DNA from: Aquirickettsiella gammari
GTDB taxonomy: Bacteria > Pseudomonadota > Gammaproteobacteria > Diplorickettsiales > Diplorickettsiaceae
DNA: 64,000 nt
Assembly: GCA_963701065.1 (NCBI GenBank)
Contig: OY969558.1
Location: 496,001 to 560,000, forward strand
Direction of reading: 5' to 3'
In this document: positions 9,966-18,828 of the stretch, piece after piece
How the letters are laid out: each line of letters starts with the position of its first letter
How positions within the stretch are numbered: the first letter of the stretch is position 1
Notes under the pieces: model-generated
The model's database searches: none
The model's input: only the letters and a program-made list of their open reading frames with translations
Told to the model about the DNA's origin: nothing
Program-made: the position numbers and the translations under genes

Positions 9966-10787
9966 CTAGTTTACCTTGCCAATAAAACTTAAAAAATAAT
10001 TACTTGCTGCGAGTGCACTGATCCAAAATGGAATAGGCCAATCGGTAACAAAGGCTAAAATAATACCTATCCAGACGATTAAAACACCTAACAATACCGT
10101 TAAGAACAAACCACTTAAGAGATGACGCGTCCAATTTAAGGCCGCGGCGGCAGGTCCTATCAATAAGGTAAACACTAAAAGTACGCCCACCACTTGACTG
10201 ACTTCAGTCACAGCTACTGCCACAATGATCATAAATAAAATAGAAAGTAGTGGTAAAGAAACACCTTTTGCTTCCGCTAATTCAGGTTCTAAACTAGCAA
10301 ATAACAACGGTCTGGCAATAACGGCTAAGGCTAATAAGCTAAAAATAGCGTAAAGCAACATCATGTGGATTAAATGCCATGAAACGCCTAAAAGATTACC
10401 AAAGAGAATAGTCATCGCCTGTGAGGCATAACTGGTATAAAAATGTAAAAATAAGACCCCTAATCCCAGCGCAAATGCCAAGATAATACCAATGGCCATA
10501 TCACTTTTATTAATTCTATGACCTAAACCACCCATTCCTACAGCGGCTAATAGCGTCAAAAGTAACTGCCCTGTAACCGGCATTAAACCTAATAAGCCAG
10601 CGCCTGTCGCCCCTGCAAAGCCAATATGACCTAAGGCGTGGCCCGCAAAAGCCAATCTGCGGATTACCATGAAATAACCGACCAGCCCGGCTAATATTGC
10701 CGCAATCGTACCGGCTATCAGCGCATTACGGAGAAAATCATATTCAAACAGAGAAATGATCAAGGTCGGGTCTACAATGGTTGACAT
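9966..10787 (-). CDS. znuB: Zinc/manganese ABC transporter, permease subunit
   Basis: This is an integral membrane permease of the ABC-3 family, 273 residues with about eight hydrophobic helices. Family stretches include AFAGHALGHIGFAGATGAGL near residue 48 and GPAAAALNWT near 210. It is the last gene of a three-gene minus-strand operon (binding protein, ATPase, permease). Its start overlaps the ATPase gene by 44 bases, which suggests coupled translation. Zinc is the most likely substrate from family resemblance, but manganese cannot be excluded from sequence alone. Confidence 0.9.
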   Translation of the reverse strand: MSTIVDPTLIISLFEYDFLRNALIAGTIAAILAGLVGYFMVIRRLAFAGHALGHIGFAGATGAGLLGLMPVTGQLLLTLLAAVGMGGLGHRINKSDMAIGIILAFALGLGVLFLHFYTSYASQAMTILFGNLLGVSWHLIHMMLLYAIFSLLALAVIARPLLFASLEPELAEAKGVSLPLLSILFMIIVAVAVTEVSQVVGVLLVFTLLIGPAAAALNWTRHLLSGLFLTVLLGVLIVWIGIILAFVTDWPIPFWISALAASNYFLSFIGKVN

Positions 10788-11562
10788 GATGATGGAATCC
10801 TAATTCTTTATTTATTACAAAAAGTTGTTGTTCATGCTGAATAACCTGCATGTCCATACCATAAAGCTCACTTAGCTTTTTACTATTAATAATTTCATTG
10901 ACTAAGCCAATAACTGCTTTACCTTTGGCTAAATAAAGCACCCTACCGACACTACTTATCAAAGGATTAATATCATGCGAAGTAAACAATATAGTAATAC
11001 CATATTGCAAACGAATTTCATCAATTAAGTTGACCAATGTGGCCTGATAGTAAGGATCTAAATTTACCAACGGTTCATCGAGCAATAAAATCTTCGGTTT
11101 ATTCAACAAAGCTTGAGCTAATAATAGACGTTGTCGTTCACCTCCGGATAAAAGGCTGTAAGGTCTATTTATGATCTTTTCAGCTTTCACCAAACGAATC
11201 ACACGTTGTAATTCTTCAGTTTGCTGTGCATTTAAACGAGGTAAGCCCCACTGATATCCATTGAGATTAGCGCCTAGCCACGCATAAGCACTCAAGCTAT
11301 TATTACTTCCTGTATTTTGTCGCATTTGCGGCATATAACCAATGAAAGATGCGCCTTTATGTAGGGCTTGACCAAATAGTGAAATTTGACCTTTACTCGG
11401 CGCAATTAATCCTAAGATTGATCGTAATAAGGTACTTTTACCGGCCCCATTAGCCCCTAAAATTGCGATAAACTCACCTGAGGTAATACTCGCGGTGAAA
11501 TCTTGAAAAATACAGCGCTGCCCATAAGCAAGGCTTAATTGTTTAAACTCTATGGCGTTCAT
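10744..11562 (-). CDS. znuC: Zinc/manganese ABC transporter, ATP-binding subunit
   Basis: This is the cytoplasmic ATPase of the importer, 272 residues. Walker A GANGAGKST lies near residue 36, the Q-loop near YMPQMRQ, the signature LSGGERQRLLLAQALL near 140, Walker B ILLLDEPLVNLDP near 160 and the switch His in TSHDIN. It overlaps the binding-protein gene by 20 bases upstream and the permease gene by 44 bases downstream, so the three genes form one tightly packed operon. Confidence 0.93.
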   Translation of the reverse strand: MNAIEFKQLSLAYGQRCIFQDFTASITSGEFIAILGANGAGKSTLLRSILGLIAPSKGQISLFGQALHKGASFIGYMPQMRQNTGSNNSLSAYAWLGANLNGYQWGLPRLNAQQTEELQRVIRLVKAEKIINRPYSLLSGGERQRLLLAQALLNKPKILLLDEPLVNLDPYYQATLVNLIDEIRLQYGITILFTSHDINPLISSVGRVLYLAKGKAVIGLVNEIINSKKLSELYGMDMQVIQHEQQLFVINKELGFHHHVNHCRPDLDHFSV

Positions 11563-12418
11563 CTAAAACCTGCTCCACTCGTTTTAATTGATACTGCATC
11601 CATTCATGATATGTTTCATGGAGAGCTTGTGTTTCCATCACTCCCACCACCGGAATAGCAAATTGTTTGGCTTGTTGCAATAAATACAATACCAACGGAC
11701 TACTCACTTGTTGATTGTAAAATAAAATCCTGACGCGATGATGCTGTAACTGACTTTGAAATGCCTGGACTTGTTTAGGCCCCGGATCAACGCCATTCAT
11801 CATACTGGTTTGAAACGCGATTCCATGCATGCGAAAACCTAAAGCCTTAGCCATATATCCAAATACCGGCTCCGTTGCAATCACATCGGTATTATTATAG
11901 TAGGTTTTAATGTGGGCTATCCGCTGCATTAAATGTTGGTGGTGTTGAAGAAAATGCTGGTAGCGAATTTGATATTCTTTTTGATGATTAGGATCCTTTT
12001 TTATTAAAAAATCGCGTACTGCCCCCGCCACGACCGGCATAGTAGCCGGATCATACCAAATATGTGGGTTATCACCCGCTTTTTTATGAAGTAGCTTTGC
12101 GACACAAAGAAGCGTCCTTGTTGATGCGCCCACGTTCAATAAATTTTGTATCCACGGATCGTAGCCTAAACCATTATAAATAACGAGATCTGCTCGCTCT
12201 AAGCGTTTTGCAATGCTAGGCGTTATATTAAATAAATGCGGATCTTGGTCCGGCTGATTCAGAATACTCGTGACTTGGACATAGGATCCACCTATTTCCT
12301 TTGCCACGGAGCCATAAAAATTCTCAGCCGCTATAATGTGAATAACCGGTATTGCAAAACTCATCTTGGCTAACAAGATCGCCATTAAAAACCCCAAACC
12401 TAGAAAAAATTTAGACAT
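11543..12418 (-). CDS. znuA: Zinc/manganese ABC transporter, periplasmic binding protein
   Basis: This is a cluster A-I metal-binding protein. The start at 12418 begins MSKFFLGLGFLMAILLAKM followed by SFA, a signal peptide, so the mature protein starts near residue 23. An in-frame upstream ATG at 12487 would put 23 charged residues before the signal, so I reject it. Candidate metal ligands are the His residues in DPHLFN and NPHIWYDP and one near RMHGIAFQ. The long His-rich loop of E. coli ZnuA is absent, so the metal could be zinc or manganese. It is first in the operon, and a possible Zur-like palindrome lies upstream at 12561. Confidence 0.88.
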   Translation of the reverse strand: MSKFFLGLGFLMAILLAKMSFAIPVIHIIAAENFYGSVAKEIGGSYVQVTSILNQPDQDPHLFNITPSIAKRLERADLVIYNGLGYDPWIQNLLNVGASTRTLLCVAKLLHKKAGDNPHIWYDPATMPVVAGAVRDFLIKKDPNHQKEYQIRYQHFLQHHQHLMQRIAHIKTYYNNTDVIATEPVFGYMAKALGFRMHGIAFQTSMMNGVDPGPKQVQAFQSQLQHHRVRILFYNQQVSSPLVLYLLQQAKQFAIPVVGVMETQALHETYHEWMQYQLKRVEQVLDERHRV

Positions 12419-12560
12419 CAGTACGCCCTTCTGCTTAAAACAAAAATATTTTGCATAACATCTATTCAGCTTCAGGTCGCTGAACACTTGATTGCTCGCT
12501 CATGAGTTAGGATTTTATCTCGTATGGGTGTTAGGTAAATTAGCAAGTTAGTCATGAACC

Positions 12561-12573
12561 GTTATACTATATC
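12561..12573. promoter_or_regulatory. Possible Zur-like operator core
   Basis: GTTATACTATATC matches the core of the gammaproteobacterial Zur consensus (GTTATAnTATAAC) at all but two positions. It lies in the divergent space between znuA and parA, about 143 bases before the znuA start. The flanking parts of the consensus are not conserved. An alternative reading is a -10 element (TATACT) for parA. Confidence 0.3.
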
Positions 12574-12602
12574 AACCTTGTCAAGACAGATTATGGGGCT
12601 AT

Positions 12603-13463
12603 ATGGGCAAAATTATCGCTATCGTTAACCAAAAAGGTGGGGTAGGGAAAACCACGAGTTGTATTAACCTGGCCGCATCGATGGCCTTGCTTGAACAAAA
12701 AACACTCTTAATCGATCTCGATCCGCAGGCCAATGCGACCACGGGTAGTCTTTTCCAAAAAGAGCCTGGAGCTAATATTGCACAAGTACTCTTAGATGAA
12801 ATTCCGATACAAGAAAGTTTGCTAGTAACCCCTGCAGGCTATAGCCTGATTCCAGGAACCACCGATCTAACGCAGACCGAAGTCCAATTATTACAAAAAG
12901 AGCAACGCGAATATACTCTCAAAAAGAAACTCGCTGTGCTATCCAACGTATATGACTATATACTACTAGATTGCCCACCTTCATTAAATATACTCACCGT
13001 GAATGCCTTAGTGGCCGCTAACTCAGTTATTATTCCTGTTCAGTGTGAATATTTTGCCTTAGAAGGCTTAAGCAATCTCATCAATACATTACAAAGCTTA
13101 CGCGCCACCGTCAATCCACATTTACAGATTCACGGTATATTACGTACCTTGTTTGATGGCCGTAATAGCCTAGCTAAACAGGTTTCTGAACAGTTATTAA
13201 TGCATTTCAAAGATAAAATATATTCCACACTTATTCCACGCAATATTCGGCTTGCTGAGGCGCCTAGTCATGGACAGCCGGCTTTGTTATATGATCCCCA
13301 TTCAAATGGGAGTCAAGCTTATTTAAGTTTAGCCAAGGAAATATTAAGCCGTGATGGATGCCCGATACCTTCAATACATGCGCCTTCGGACATACCCTCC
13401 ACTACTTTTTTAAAAAAACGTTCCCAACATGATAAATCTCCGTCCATTGAACAGGTACTATGA
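12603..13463 (+). CDS. parA: ParA/Soj chromosome-partitioning ATPase
   Basis: This is a deviant Walker-A ATPase that moves ParB-parS complexes during chromosome segregation. The 286 residues start MGKIIAIVNQKGGVGKTT, the chromosomal Soj form with no N-terminal DNA-binding domain. LIDLDPQANAT near residue 39 and YILLDCPPSLN near 120 are the Walker A' and B motifs. The last 35 residues (serine/proline-rich) are less typical. Its stop overlaps the parB start by 4 bases. It sits next to the gcv operon here, not beside the usual rsmG/mnmG neighbours. Confidence 0.94.
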   Translation: MGKIIAIVNQKGGVGKTTSCINLAASMALLEQKTLLIDLDPQANATTGSLFQKEPGANIAQVLLDEIPIQESLLVTPAGYSLIPGTTDLTQTEVQLLQKEQREYTLKKKLAVLSNVYDYILLDCPPSLNILTVNALVAANSVIIPVQCEYFALEGLSNLINTLQSLRATVNPHLQIHGILRTLFDGRNSLAKQVSEQLLMHFKDKIYSTLIPRNIRLAEAPSHGQPALLYDPHSNGSQAYLSLAKEILSRDGCPIPSIHAPSDIPSTTFLKKRSQHDKSPSIEQVL

Positions 13464-14326
13464 TGAAAAAATCGCGTTTAGGTCGAAACCTCGACATGCT
13501 ATTAAGTGGTCAACCCTTTGAAGATTTAGTCCAAACAGCCAATTCTTCCAAAGAGGAATTACGTTGTTTACCTATCGAGCTTTTACAAGCAGGTCGTTAT
13601 CAACCCAGAAGAGAATTTGCCCAACAAGCTTTAGAAGACCTAGCCAGTTCTATTCGCACCCAAGGCATCATTAATCCTATTGTGGTACGCCTTATTGAAG
13701 AAAATCGTTATGAGATTATTGCCGGTGAACGTCGCTGGCGCGCCGCTCAGCTCGCCAGCTTAAAAGAGGTTCCTGCATTAATCAAGGTTATTTCAGATGA
13801 AACGGCACTTGCTATTTCCTTGATCGAAAATATTCAACGTCAAGATCTTAATCCAATTGAAGAGGCCGAAGGGATACAACGACTCATTAATGAATTTAAG
13901 TTAACCCATCAAGAAGTCGCCAAGACCTTGGGTCGTTCCCGGACAACAATTACTAATTTACTCCGTCTGTTAAGCTTAGCGCCGGCGCTAAAGCTTTTAC
14001 TACAGCAAAACCAACTGGAAATGGGTCATGCCAGGGCGCTATTAAGCCTCCCGGTCAACTTGCAAATTCTAGCGGCAGAAAAAATAATAAAGAATAAACT
14101 TTCTGTTCGAGAAACCGAACGTCTGGTGCAAAATGCTTCGTTCACCGACCAAGAACCACAATCGCCACTCAAAATCGACGCCGATGTGCAACGCTTAGAG
14201 CGTAAATTATCGGATAAATTGGGGGCAAAAGTATTTTTTAAACAAAATTTACACGGTAAAGGCCAGCTTATCATTCATTATAATAGCTTAGAAGAATTAG
14301 ATGGCATTCTTGCCCATATTAACTAA
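13460..14326 (+). CDS. parB: ParB/Spo0J chromosome-partitioning protein
   Basis: This is a CTPase clamp and centromere-binding protein that works with ParA. The 288 residues have the N-terminal LGRNLDMLLSG start typical of chromosomal ParB. The nuclease-like/CTP domain follows, with GRYQPR near 47 and IAGERRWRAAQLA near 90 and ENIQRQDLNPIEEA near 125. A helix-turn-helix (EVAKTLGRSRTTITNLLRLL near 155) and a C-terminal dimerisation domain complete it. It is coupled to parA by a 4-base overlap. No parS-like 16-base palindrome was seen in this window. Confidence 0.95.
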   Translation: MMKKSRLGRNLDMLLSGQPFEDLVQTANSSKEELRCLPIELLQAGRYQPRREFAQQALEDLASSIRTQGIINPIVVRLIEENRYEIIAGERRWRAAQLASLKEVPALIKVISDETALAISLIENIQRQDLNPIEEAEGIQRLINEFKLTHQEVAKTLGRSRTTITNLLRLLSLAPALKLLLQQNQLEMGHARALLSLPVNLQILAAEKIIKNKLSVRETERLVQNASFTDQEPQSPLKIDADVQRLERKLSDKLGAKVFFKQNLHGKGQLIIHYNSLEELDGILAHIN

Positions 14327-14406
14327 ATTTTTTCCGTTTAGACGATAAAACATCTGACGTGTATCCTATAAAAAACAAAGCGTTTAGTAATTTGCTTAAC
14401 GCAAGC

Positions 14407-14412
14407 TATAAT
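14407..14412 (+). promoter_or_regulatory. Likely -10 element of the gcv operon promoter
   Basis: A perfect TATAAT lies 35 bases before the gcvT start, with a weak -35 candidate (TTAGTA at 14384-14389, 17-base spacer). The 120-base gap between parB and gcvT is too short and lacks the conserved motifs for a tandem glycine riboswitch. Confidence 0.45.
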
Positions 14413-14446
14413 GCCTTACTGAAAAATTTTAACGCGGGGCAATCCC

Positions 14447-15556
14447 ATGGAAAACAAAACGATTCTTTATGAGCAACATAAAAAAAAAGCAGCACTGTTA
14501 GTCAATTTTGCCGGTTGGCAGATGCCTTTGCATTACGGTTCGCAAATACAAGAACATCATGTAGTCCGACAAAGTAGTGGCTTATTTGACGTTTCACACA
14601 TGCTTGCTGTCGATATCTGTGGAGAAAACGCGCTAGCTTATCTCAGTTATTTATTAGCTAATAACCCACAACGTTTAGTTCCGGGAAAAGCCCTTTACAC
14701 CTGCATGTTAAATAATACGGCGGGTATTTTGGATGATTTAATTGTTTACCAGCTTTCCGAACAACTTTATCGAATAGTACTTAATGCTGGAAATCGACAA
14801 TCTGATCTAGACTGGATTAATACCCACGCTAAAAATTTCGCGCCTATCTCTATCATTGAGCGCACCGATCTAGCCATCATTGCAATCCAGGGCCCTCAAG
14901 CTTTAGCAAAAGCCAACTTGGCTTTTAACGAAGCACAGCGATTACTTATTAAAGAGTTAAAACCCTTCCATTGTACTACGCAAAACGACTGGTGTATTGC
15001 CAAAACAGGCTATACCGGTGAAGAAGGCCTTGAGGTCATGCTTCCTAACGAAGAAGCCGAAGTATTCTGGCAAGATTTAATCGCACTTGGGAATCTGCCC
15101 TGTGGCTTAGGGGCGCGGGATACGCTACGTCTAGAAGCGGGTTTTAATCTACATGGCGCTGACATGGACCCCACTACCACACCATTAGAATCTAATCTAG
15201 CCTGGACTATTGCCTGGGAACCTACTGATCGAGATTTTATAGGTCGCCAAGCCCTAGCTATGCAGCAAAAAAATCCAGCACGAAAACTGGTCGGATTGGT
15301 ACTAGAAGAAAAAGGACGTTTCCTACGTAAGAAGCAAAAAGTTATAACCCCACAAGGGGAAGGTCAAATTACCAGTGGTAGTTATTCCCCGACTTTAGGT
15401 TATTCGATTGCTTTTGCTAGAATCCCTTACGCTCATAACGAAGAGTATTGTGATGTCATCATGGGCGCTCAAGCCTATCCCACCCAAATCATTAAACCTC
15501 CCTTTGTACGCCAAGGAAAAAAAACCTTTGCGCGCTCTAAAAATCAAATCGGTTAA
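14447..15556 (+). CDS. gcvT: Aminomethyltransferase, T protein of the glycine cleavage system
   Basis: The T protein transfers the aminomethyl carbon from lipoyl-GcvH to tetrahydrofolate, releasing ammonia. The 369 residues carry FAGWQMPLHYG and GLFDVSHM near the N-terminus, GYTGEEGLEV near 190 and LGARDTLRLEAG near 225, the folate-binding region. Length is normal. It is the first gene of a four-gene operon T-H-PA-PB, 13 bases before gcvH. Confidence 0.96.
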   Translation: MENKTILYEQHKKKAALLVNFAGWQMPLHYGSQIQEHHVVRQSSGLFDVSHMLAVDICGENALAYLSYLLANNPQRLVPGKALYTCMLNNTAGILDDLIVYQLSEQLYRIVLNAGNRQSDLDWINTHAKNFAPISIIERTDLAIIAIQGPQALAKANLAFNEAQRLLIKELKPFHCTTQNDWCIAKTGYTGEEGLEVMLPNEEAEVFWQDLIALGNLPCGLGARDTLRLEAGFNLHGADMDPTTTPLESNLAWTIAWEPTDRDFIGRQALAMQQKNPARKLVGLVLEEKGRFLRKKQKVITPQGEGQITSGSYSPTLGYSIAFARIPYAHNEEYCDVIMGAQAYPTQIIKPPFVRQGKKTFARSKNQIG

Positions 15557-15569
15557 AAGAGTAATTATC

Positions 15570-15965
15570 ATGAAAAATACCCCCTCAGTATTAAAATATA
15601 CACCTACCCATGAATGGGTTCGTGTGGAAGCAGAGCAGATTGCTTGTATAGGTATTACGGAGCATGCTCAAGCACTATTAGGCGATATCGTCTTTGTGGA
15701 ATTACCCGCGCTGCAAAAAGTGGTAACGCAGCGTGAAGAAATCTGTGTACTAGAATCCGTAAAAGCAGCCGCTGATGTTTATTCCCCGCTTTCAGGTGAA
15801 ATTATTGAAATTAATGCGGCACTTAACAAATCACCTGAACTCATTAATAAGGATCCTTATAATAAAGGATGGTTATTTCGGATCAAATTTTCCGACCCTA
15901 GTGAATTAGAAAATTTATTAAGTTTTGAATTATACCAACAACATATTGCCGTCGAGATGCACTAA
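15570..15965 (+). CDS. gcvH: Glycine cleavage system H protein
   Basis: This is the lipoyl carrier protein shuttling intermediates between the P, T and L proteins. The 131 residues contain YTPTHEWVRVE at the start and the lipoylation site ESVKAAADVYSPLSGE, with the Lys near residue 64. The start at 15570 gives the normal family N-terminus. A longer open frame reaching back into gcvT has no similarity. It ends 1 base before gcvPA begins. Confidence 0.96.
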   Translation: MKNTPSVLKYTPTHEWVRVEAEQIACIGITEHAQALLGDIVFVELPALQKVVTQREEICVLESVKAAADVYSPLSGEIIEINAALNKSPELINKDPYNKGWLFRIKFSDPSELENLLSFELYQQHIAVEMH

Positions 15966-15966
15966 G

Positions 15967-17334
15967 ATGCCATTTATTCCTCATACTGATGTCGAAATAC
16001 AAGAGATGTTAGCTACCCTGGGGGTGCATAGCATTGATGATTTATTTGATGAAATTCCCTCTCATTTAAAAATTGCGCCATCAACTGCTATCCCACCTGG
16101 CCTCACCGAGATGGAGATGAGCAGAATCACCGAAGAACGTGCCGGTGAAAATAAAAAAGGGCTTTGCTTTATTGGTGCGGGCGCTTATGAACATCACATT
16201 CCGGCGGCTGTTTGGGATATTGCCAGTCGTGGCGAATTTATGACCGCTTACACACCCTATCAAGCTGAAGCAAGCCAAGGAACCTTGCAGCTCATTTATG
16301 AATATCAAACCATGATGGCTAGTCTTACTGGGATGGATTATTCCAATGCTTCTCTTTACGATGGTGCTTCAGCCTTAGCAGAAGCTATTTTAATGGCGGT
16401 GCGGGCCAACAAACACAGTAAATCCGCACGAATTTTAATCCCTCGCACCCTGCACCCTCATTATCGACAGACCCTACAAACTATCGTAACGCAACAGAAC
16501 ATTGAACTTATCGACATCGATTATTGTCCACAACAAGGCAATACCTTGTTATCGGTGCTTGAAAAATGGGAGCGCCAAGATATTTGTGCCTTAGTCATAG
16601 CACAACCTAATTTTTTTGGATCACTCGAAGCAGTTGACAAGCTCACTAATTGGGCGCACGCACAACAGGCGCTTGTCATTGCGGTCACGAATCCTATCAG
16701 TTTGGGTTTGCTAAAAGAACCTGGAGCTTGGGGAGAAAAAGCGGCAGACATCGTTTGTGGTGAAGGACAAGCTTTAGGCATCCCGCTTGCCGGTGGCGGA
16801 CCTTATTTTGGTTTTATGTGTTGTAAGAAAGAGTGGGTTCGGCAAATGCCGGGAAGAATTGTCGGCCGTACGGTTGATAAAACTGGAAAACCCGGATTTA
16901 CATTGACATTACAAGCGCGAGAGCAACATATTCGTCGTGCAAAAGCCACCTCAAATATCTGTACTAATCAAGGTCTATTAGTCACTGCCGCTACGATTTA
17001 CATGAGTCTTTTAGGCCCGGCGGGTTTACAAAGTATAGCCCGTGTTTCTCACCAGAACTCACAGCAACTCGCTCAGCAATTAACCCAGCTACCTCAGGTA
17101 GAATTAATTTTTAACGCGCCTTTTTTTCATGAGTTTGTTATTCGTTTGCCAAAACCGGTTAATGATTTGTTACAGGCGTTAGCTAAAGTAGGCATACACG
17201 GCGGATTTGATCTATCGACACTGTATCCTGAATTAGGCAATGCTTTATTAATTTGTGTCACTGAAACTAAAACCCAACAAGATTTAAATCTTTATCAACA
17301 ACAATTATCTAAATTACTTAACGCGACATCGTAA
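15967..17334 (+). CDS. gcvPA: Glycine decarboxylase P protein, subunit 1
   Basis: This is the N-terminal half of the split P protein (glycine dehydrogenase, decarboxylating). The 455 residues start MPFIPHTDVEIQEML and include FIGAGAYEHHIPA near 60, YTPYQAEASQGTL near 95 and the conserved ASLYDGASALAEA near 125. The catalytic PLP lysine is in the partner subunit GcvPB, encoded 10 bases downstream. The start at 15967 directly follows the gcvH stop. An in-frame ATG at 15925 inside gcvH is an unlikely start. Confidence 0.96.
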   Translation: MPFIPHTDVEIQEMLATLGVHSIDDLFDEIPSHLKIAPSTAIPPGLTEMEMSRITEERAGENKKGLCFIGAGAYEHHIPAAVWDIASRGEFMTAYTPYQAEASQGTLQLIYEYQTMMASLTGMDYSNASLYDGASALAEAILMAVRANKHSKSARILIPRTLHPHYRQTLQTIVTQQNIELIDIDYCPQQGNTLLSVLEKWERQDICALVIAQPNFFGSLEAVDKLTNWAHAQQALVIAVTNPISLGLLKEPGAWGEKAADIVCGEGQALGIPLAGGGPYFGFMCCKKEWVRQMPGRIVGRTVDKTGKPGFTLTLQAREQHIRRAKATSNICTNQGLLVTAATIYMSLLGPAGLQSIARVSHQNSQQLAQQLTQLPQVELIFNAPFFHEFVIRLPKPVNDLLQALAKVGIHGGFDLSTLYPELGNALLICVTETKTQQDLNLYQQQLSKLLNATS

Positions 17335-17344
17335 AAAATTTTTT

Positions 17345-18799
17345 ATGCTTATTTTTGAACTGAGTCAAACAGGCCGTATTGCCAAAGCACAAATTCCAGT
17401 GAATTTAAAGCCCGGGAATAAATTGTCTATTCCGGAAAATCTATTACGGAAAACGGAACCGTTATTACCACAAGTTTCTGAGTTACAAGTCGTACGTCAT
17501 TTTACACGCTTATCACAAAAAAATTTCTCTATTGATACCCATTTCTATCCATTGGGTTCCTGTACGATGAAGTACAACCCACGTGGCGTTCATCGCTTAG
17601 CCTCATTACCCAACTTTCTCAATCAACATCCTTTGATAACTGAAGAAAATTGTCAAGGAACCCTACGTTGCCTCTATGAGTTTCAAGAAATTTTAAAAGA
17701 AGTAACCGGTATGGCCGGTGTTTCTTTAACACCAATGGCAGGAGCTCAAGGTGAATTTGCCGGTGTTGCTATGATTAAAGCCTATCACGCCTCCCGTGGT
17801 GATAAGGCAAGAACGGAATTTCTGATTCCAGATGCGGCACATGGAACCAATCCCGCTTCGGCGGTCATGTGCGGCTATAAGGTTCGTGAAATTCCAACTA
17901 ACCGTGCAGGAGATGTAGACTTAGTGGCATTGAATGCGGTAGTGGGCCCTCACACGGCAGGAATCATGTTAACCAACCCTTCTACTTTGGGCGTATTCGA
18001 AAGACAAATTGAACAAATCGCACACATTATTCATCAAGCGGGAGGATTACTTTACTACGATGGCGCTAATCTAAATGCGATTTTAGCGAAAATAAGACCT
18101 GGAGATATGGGTTTTGATGTCATGCATCTCAATTTACATAAAACCTTTGCAACCCCCCACGGTGGCGGCGGCCCTGGAGCAGGACCTGTTGCGGTTGCAA
18201 AGCGCTTGCTGCCATTTCTACCGATTCCCACGATCGATTACGCAAATAATCATTATCGATGCTTAGAGTTAGCCGATAGACCACAAAGCATAGGTCGTTT
18301 ATCGGCGTTTAGCGGAAACACAGGTATCCTTTTACGCGCTTATATTTACGCGCGTTTATTAGGCGCCAATGGTTTAAAACGTGTTTCCGAGTTTGCCACA
18401 CTCAATGCTAATTATTTACTGCACCGATTACACGCTATTGGATACACACCGGCTTTCCCACAACGGCGTGCTAGCCACGAATTTATTTTAACTTTAAAAG
18501 ATTTGTCTAAACAATTTAATATCTCCGCGATGGATGTCGGTAAACGTTTACTTGATTTTGGTTTTCATGCCCCTACCACTTATTTTCCTTTACTCGTTCC
18601 CGAATGCTTATTAATCGAGCCGACTGAAACAGAATCAAAACAAGAGTTAGATAGTTTTGTAGCGGCGATGGGCAAAATTCTTGCAGAAGCAAAAGAAAAT
18701 CCAGCTATTTTACATAACGCCCCACATCATTTAAGCTTACGACGTTTAGATGATGTCAAAGCCGTGCGAGAACTTGATCTGACTTGGGAAATACGTTAA
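17345..18799 (+). CDS. gcvPB: Glycine decarboxylase P protein, subunit 2
   Basis: This is the PLP-binding half of the split P protein. With GcvPA it decarboxylates glycine and loads the aminomethyl group on GcvH. The 484 residues show FYPLGSCTMKYNPR near 70, MAGAQGEFAG near 130 and the PLP-lysine motif NLHKTFATPHGGGG near 265. The split form is found in many bacteria, unlike the single ~950-residue GcvP of E. coli. It closes the gcv operon. No terminator hairpin with a T tract is visible before the convergent folKP. Confidence 0.96.
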   Translation: MLIFELSQTGRIAKAQIPVNLKPGNKLSIPENLLRKTEPLLPQVSELQVVRHFTRLSQKNFSIDTHFYPLGSCTMKYNPRGVHRLASLPNFLNQHPLITEENCQGTLRCLYEFQEILKEVTGMAGVSLTPMAGAQGEFAGVAMIKAYHASRGDKARTEFLIPDAAHGTNPASAVMCGYKVREIPTNRAGDVDLVALNAVVGPHTAGIMLTNPSTLGVFERQIEQIAHIIHQAGGLLYYDGANLNAILAKIRPGDMGFDVMHLNLHKTFATPHGGGGPGAGPVAVAKRLLPFLPIPTIDYANNHYRCLELADRPQSIGRLSAFSGNTGILLRAYIYARLLGANGLKRVSEFATLNANYLLHRLHAIGYTPAFPQRRASHEFILTLKDLSKQFNISAMDVGKRLLDFGFHAPTTYFPLLVPECLLIEPTETESKQELDSFVAAMGKILAEAKENPAILHNAPHHLSLRRLDDVKAVRELDLTWEIR

Positions 18800-18828
18800 T
18801 CGTATTATTAATAGGCGCTTTTTAAACA

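Noticed and set aside
12603..14326. parS sites near parAB
   Set aside because: No match to the 16-base TGTTTCACGTGAAACA palindrome was seen. Partial GTTTCAC matches lie inside the 5S gene and gcvT.
14327..14446. Glycine riboswitch before gcvT
   Set aside because: The 120-base gap is too short and lacks the conserved tandem aptamer motifs.
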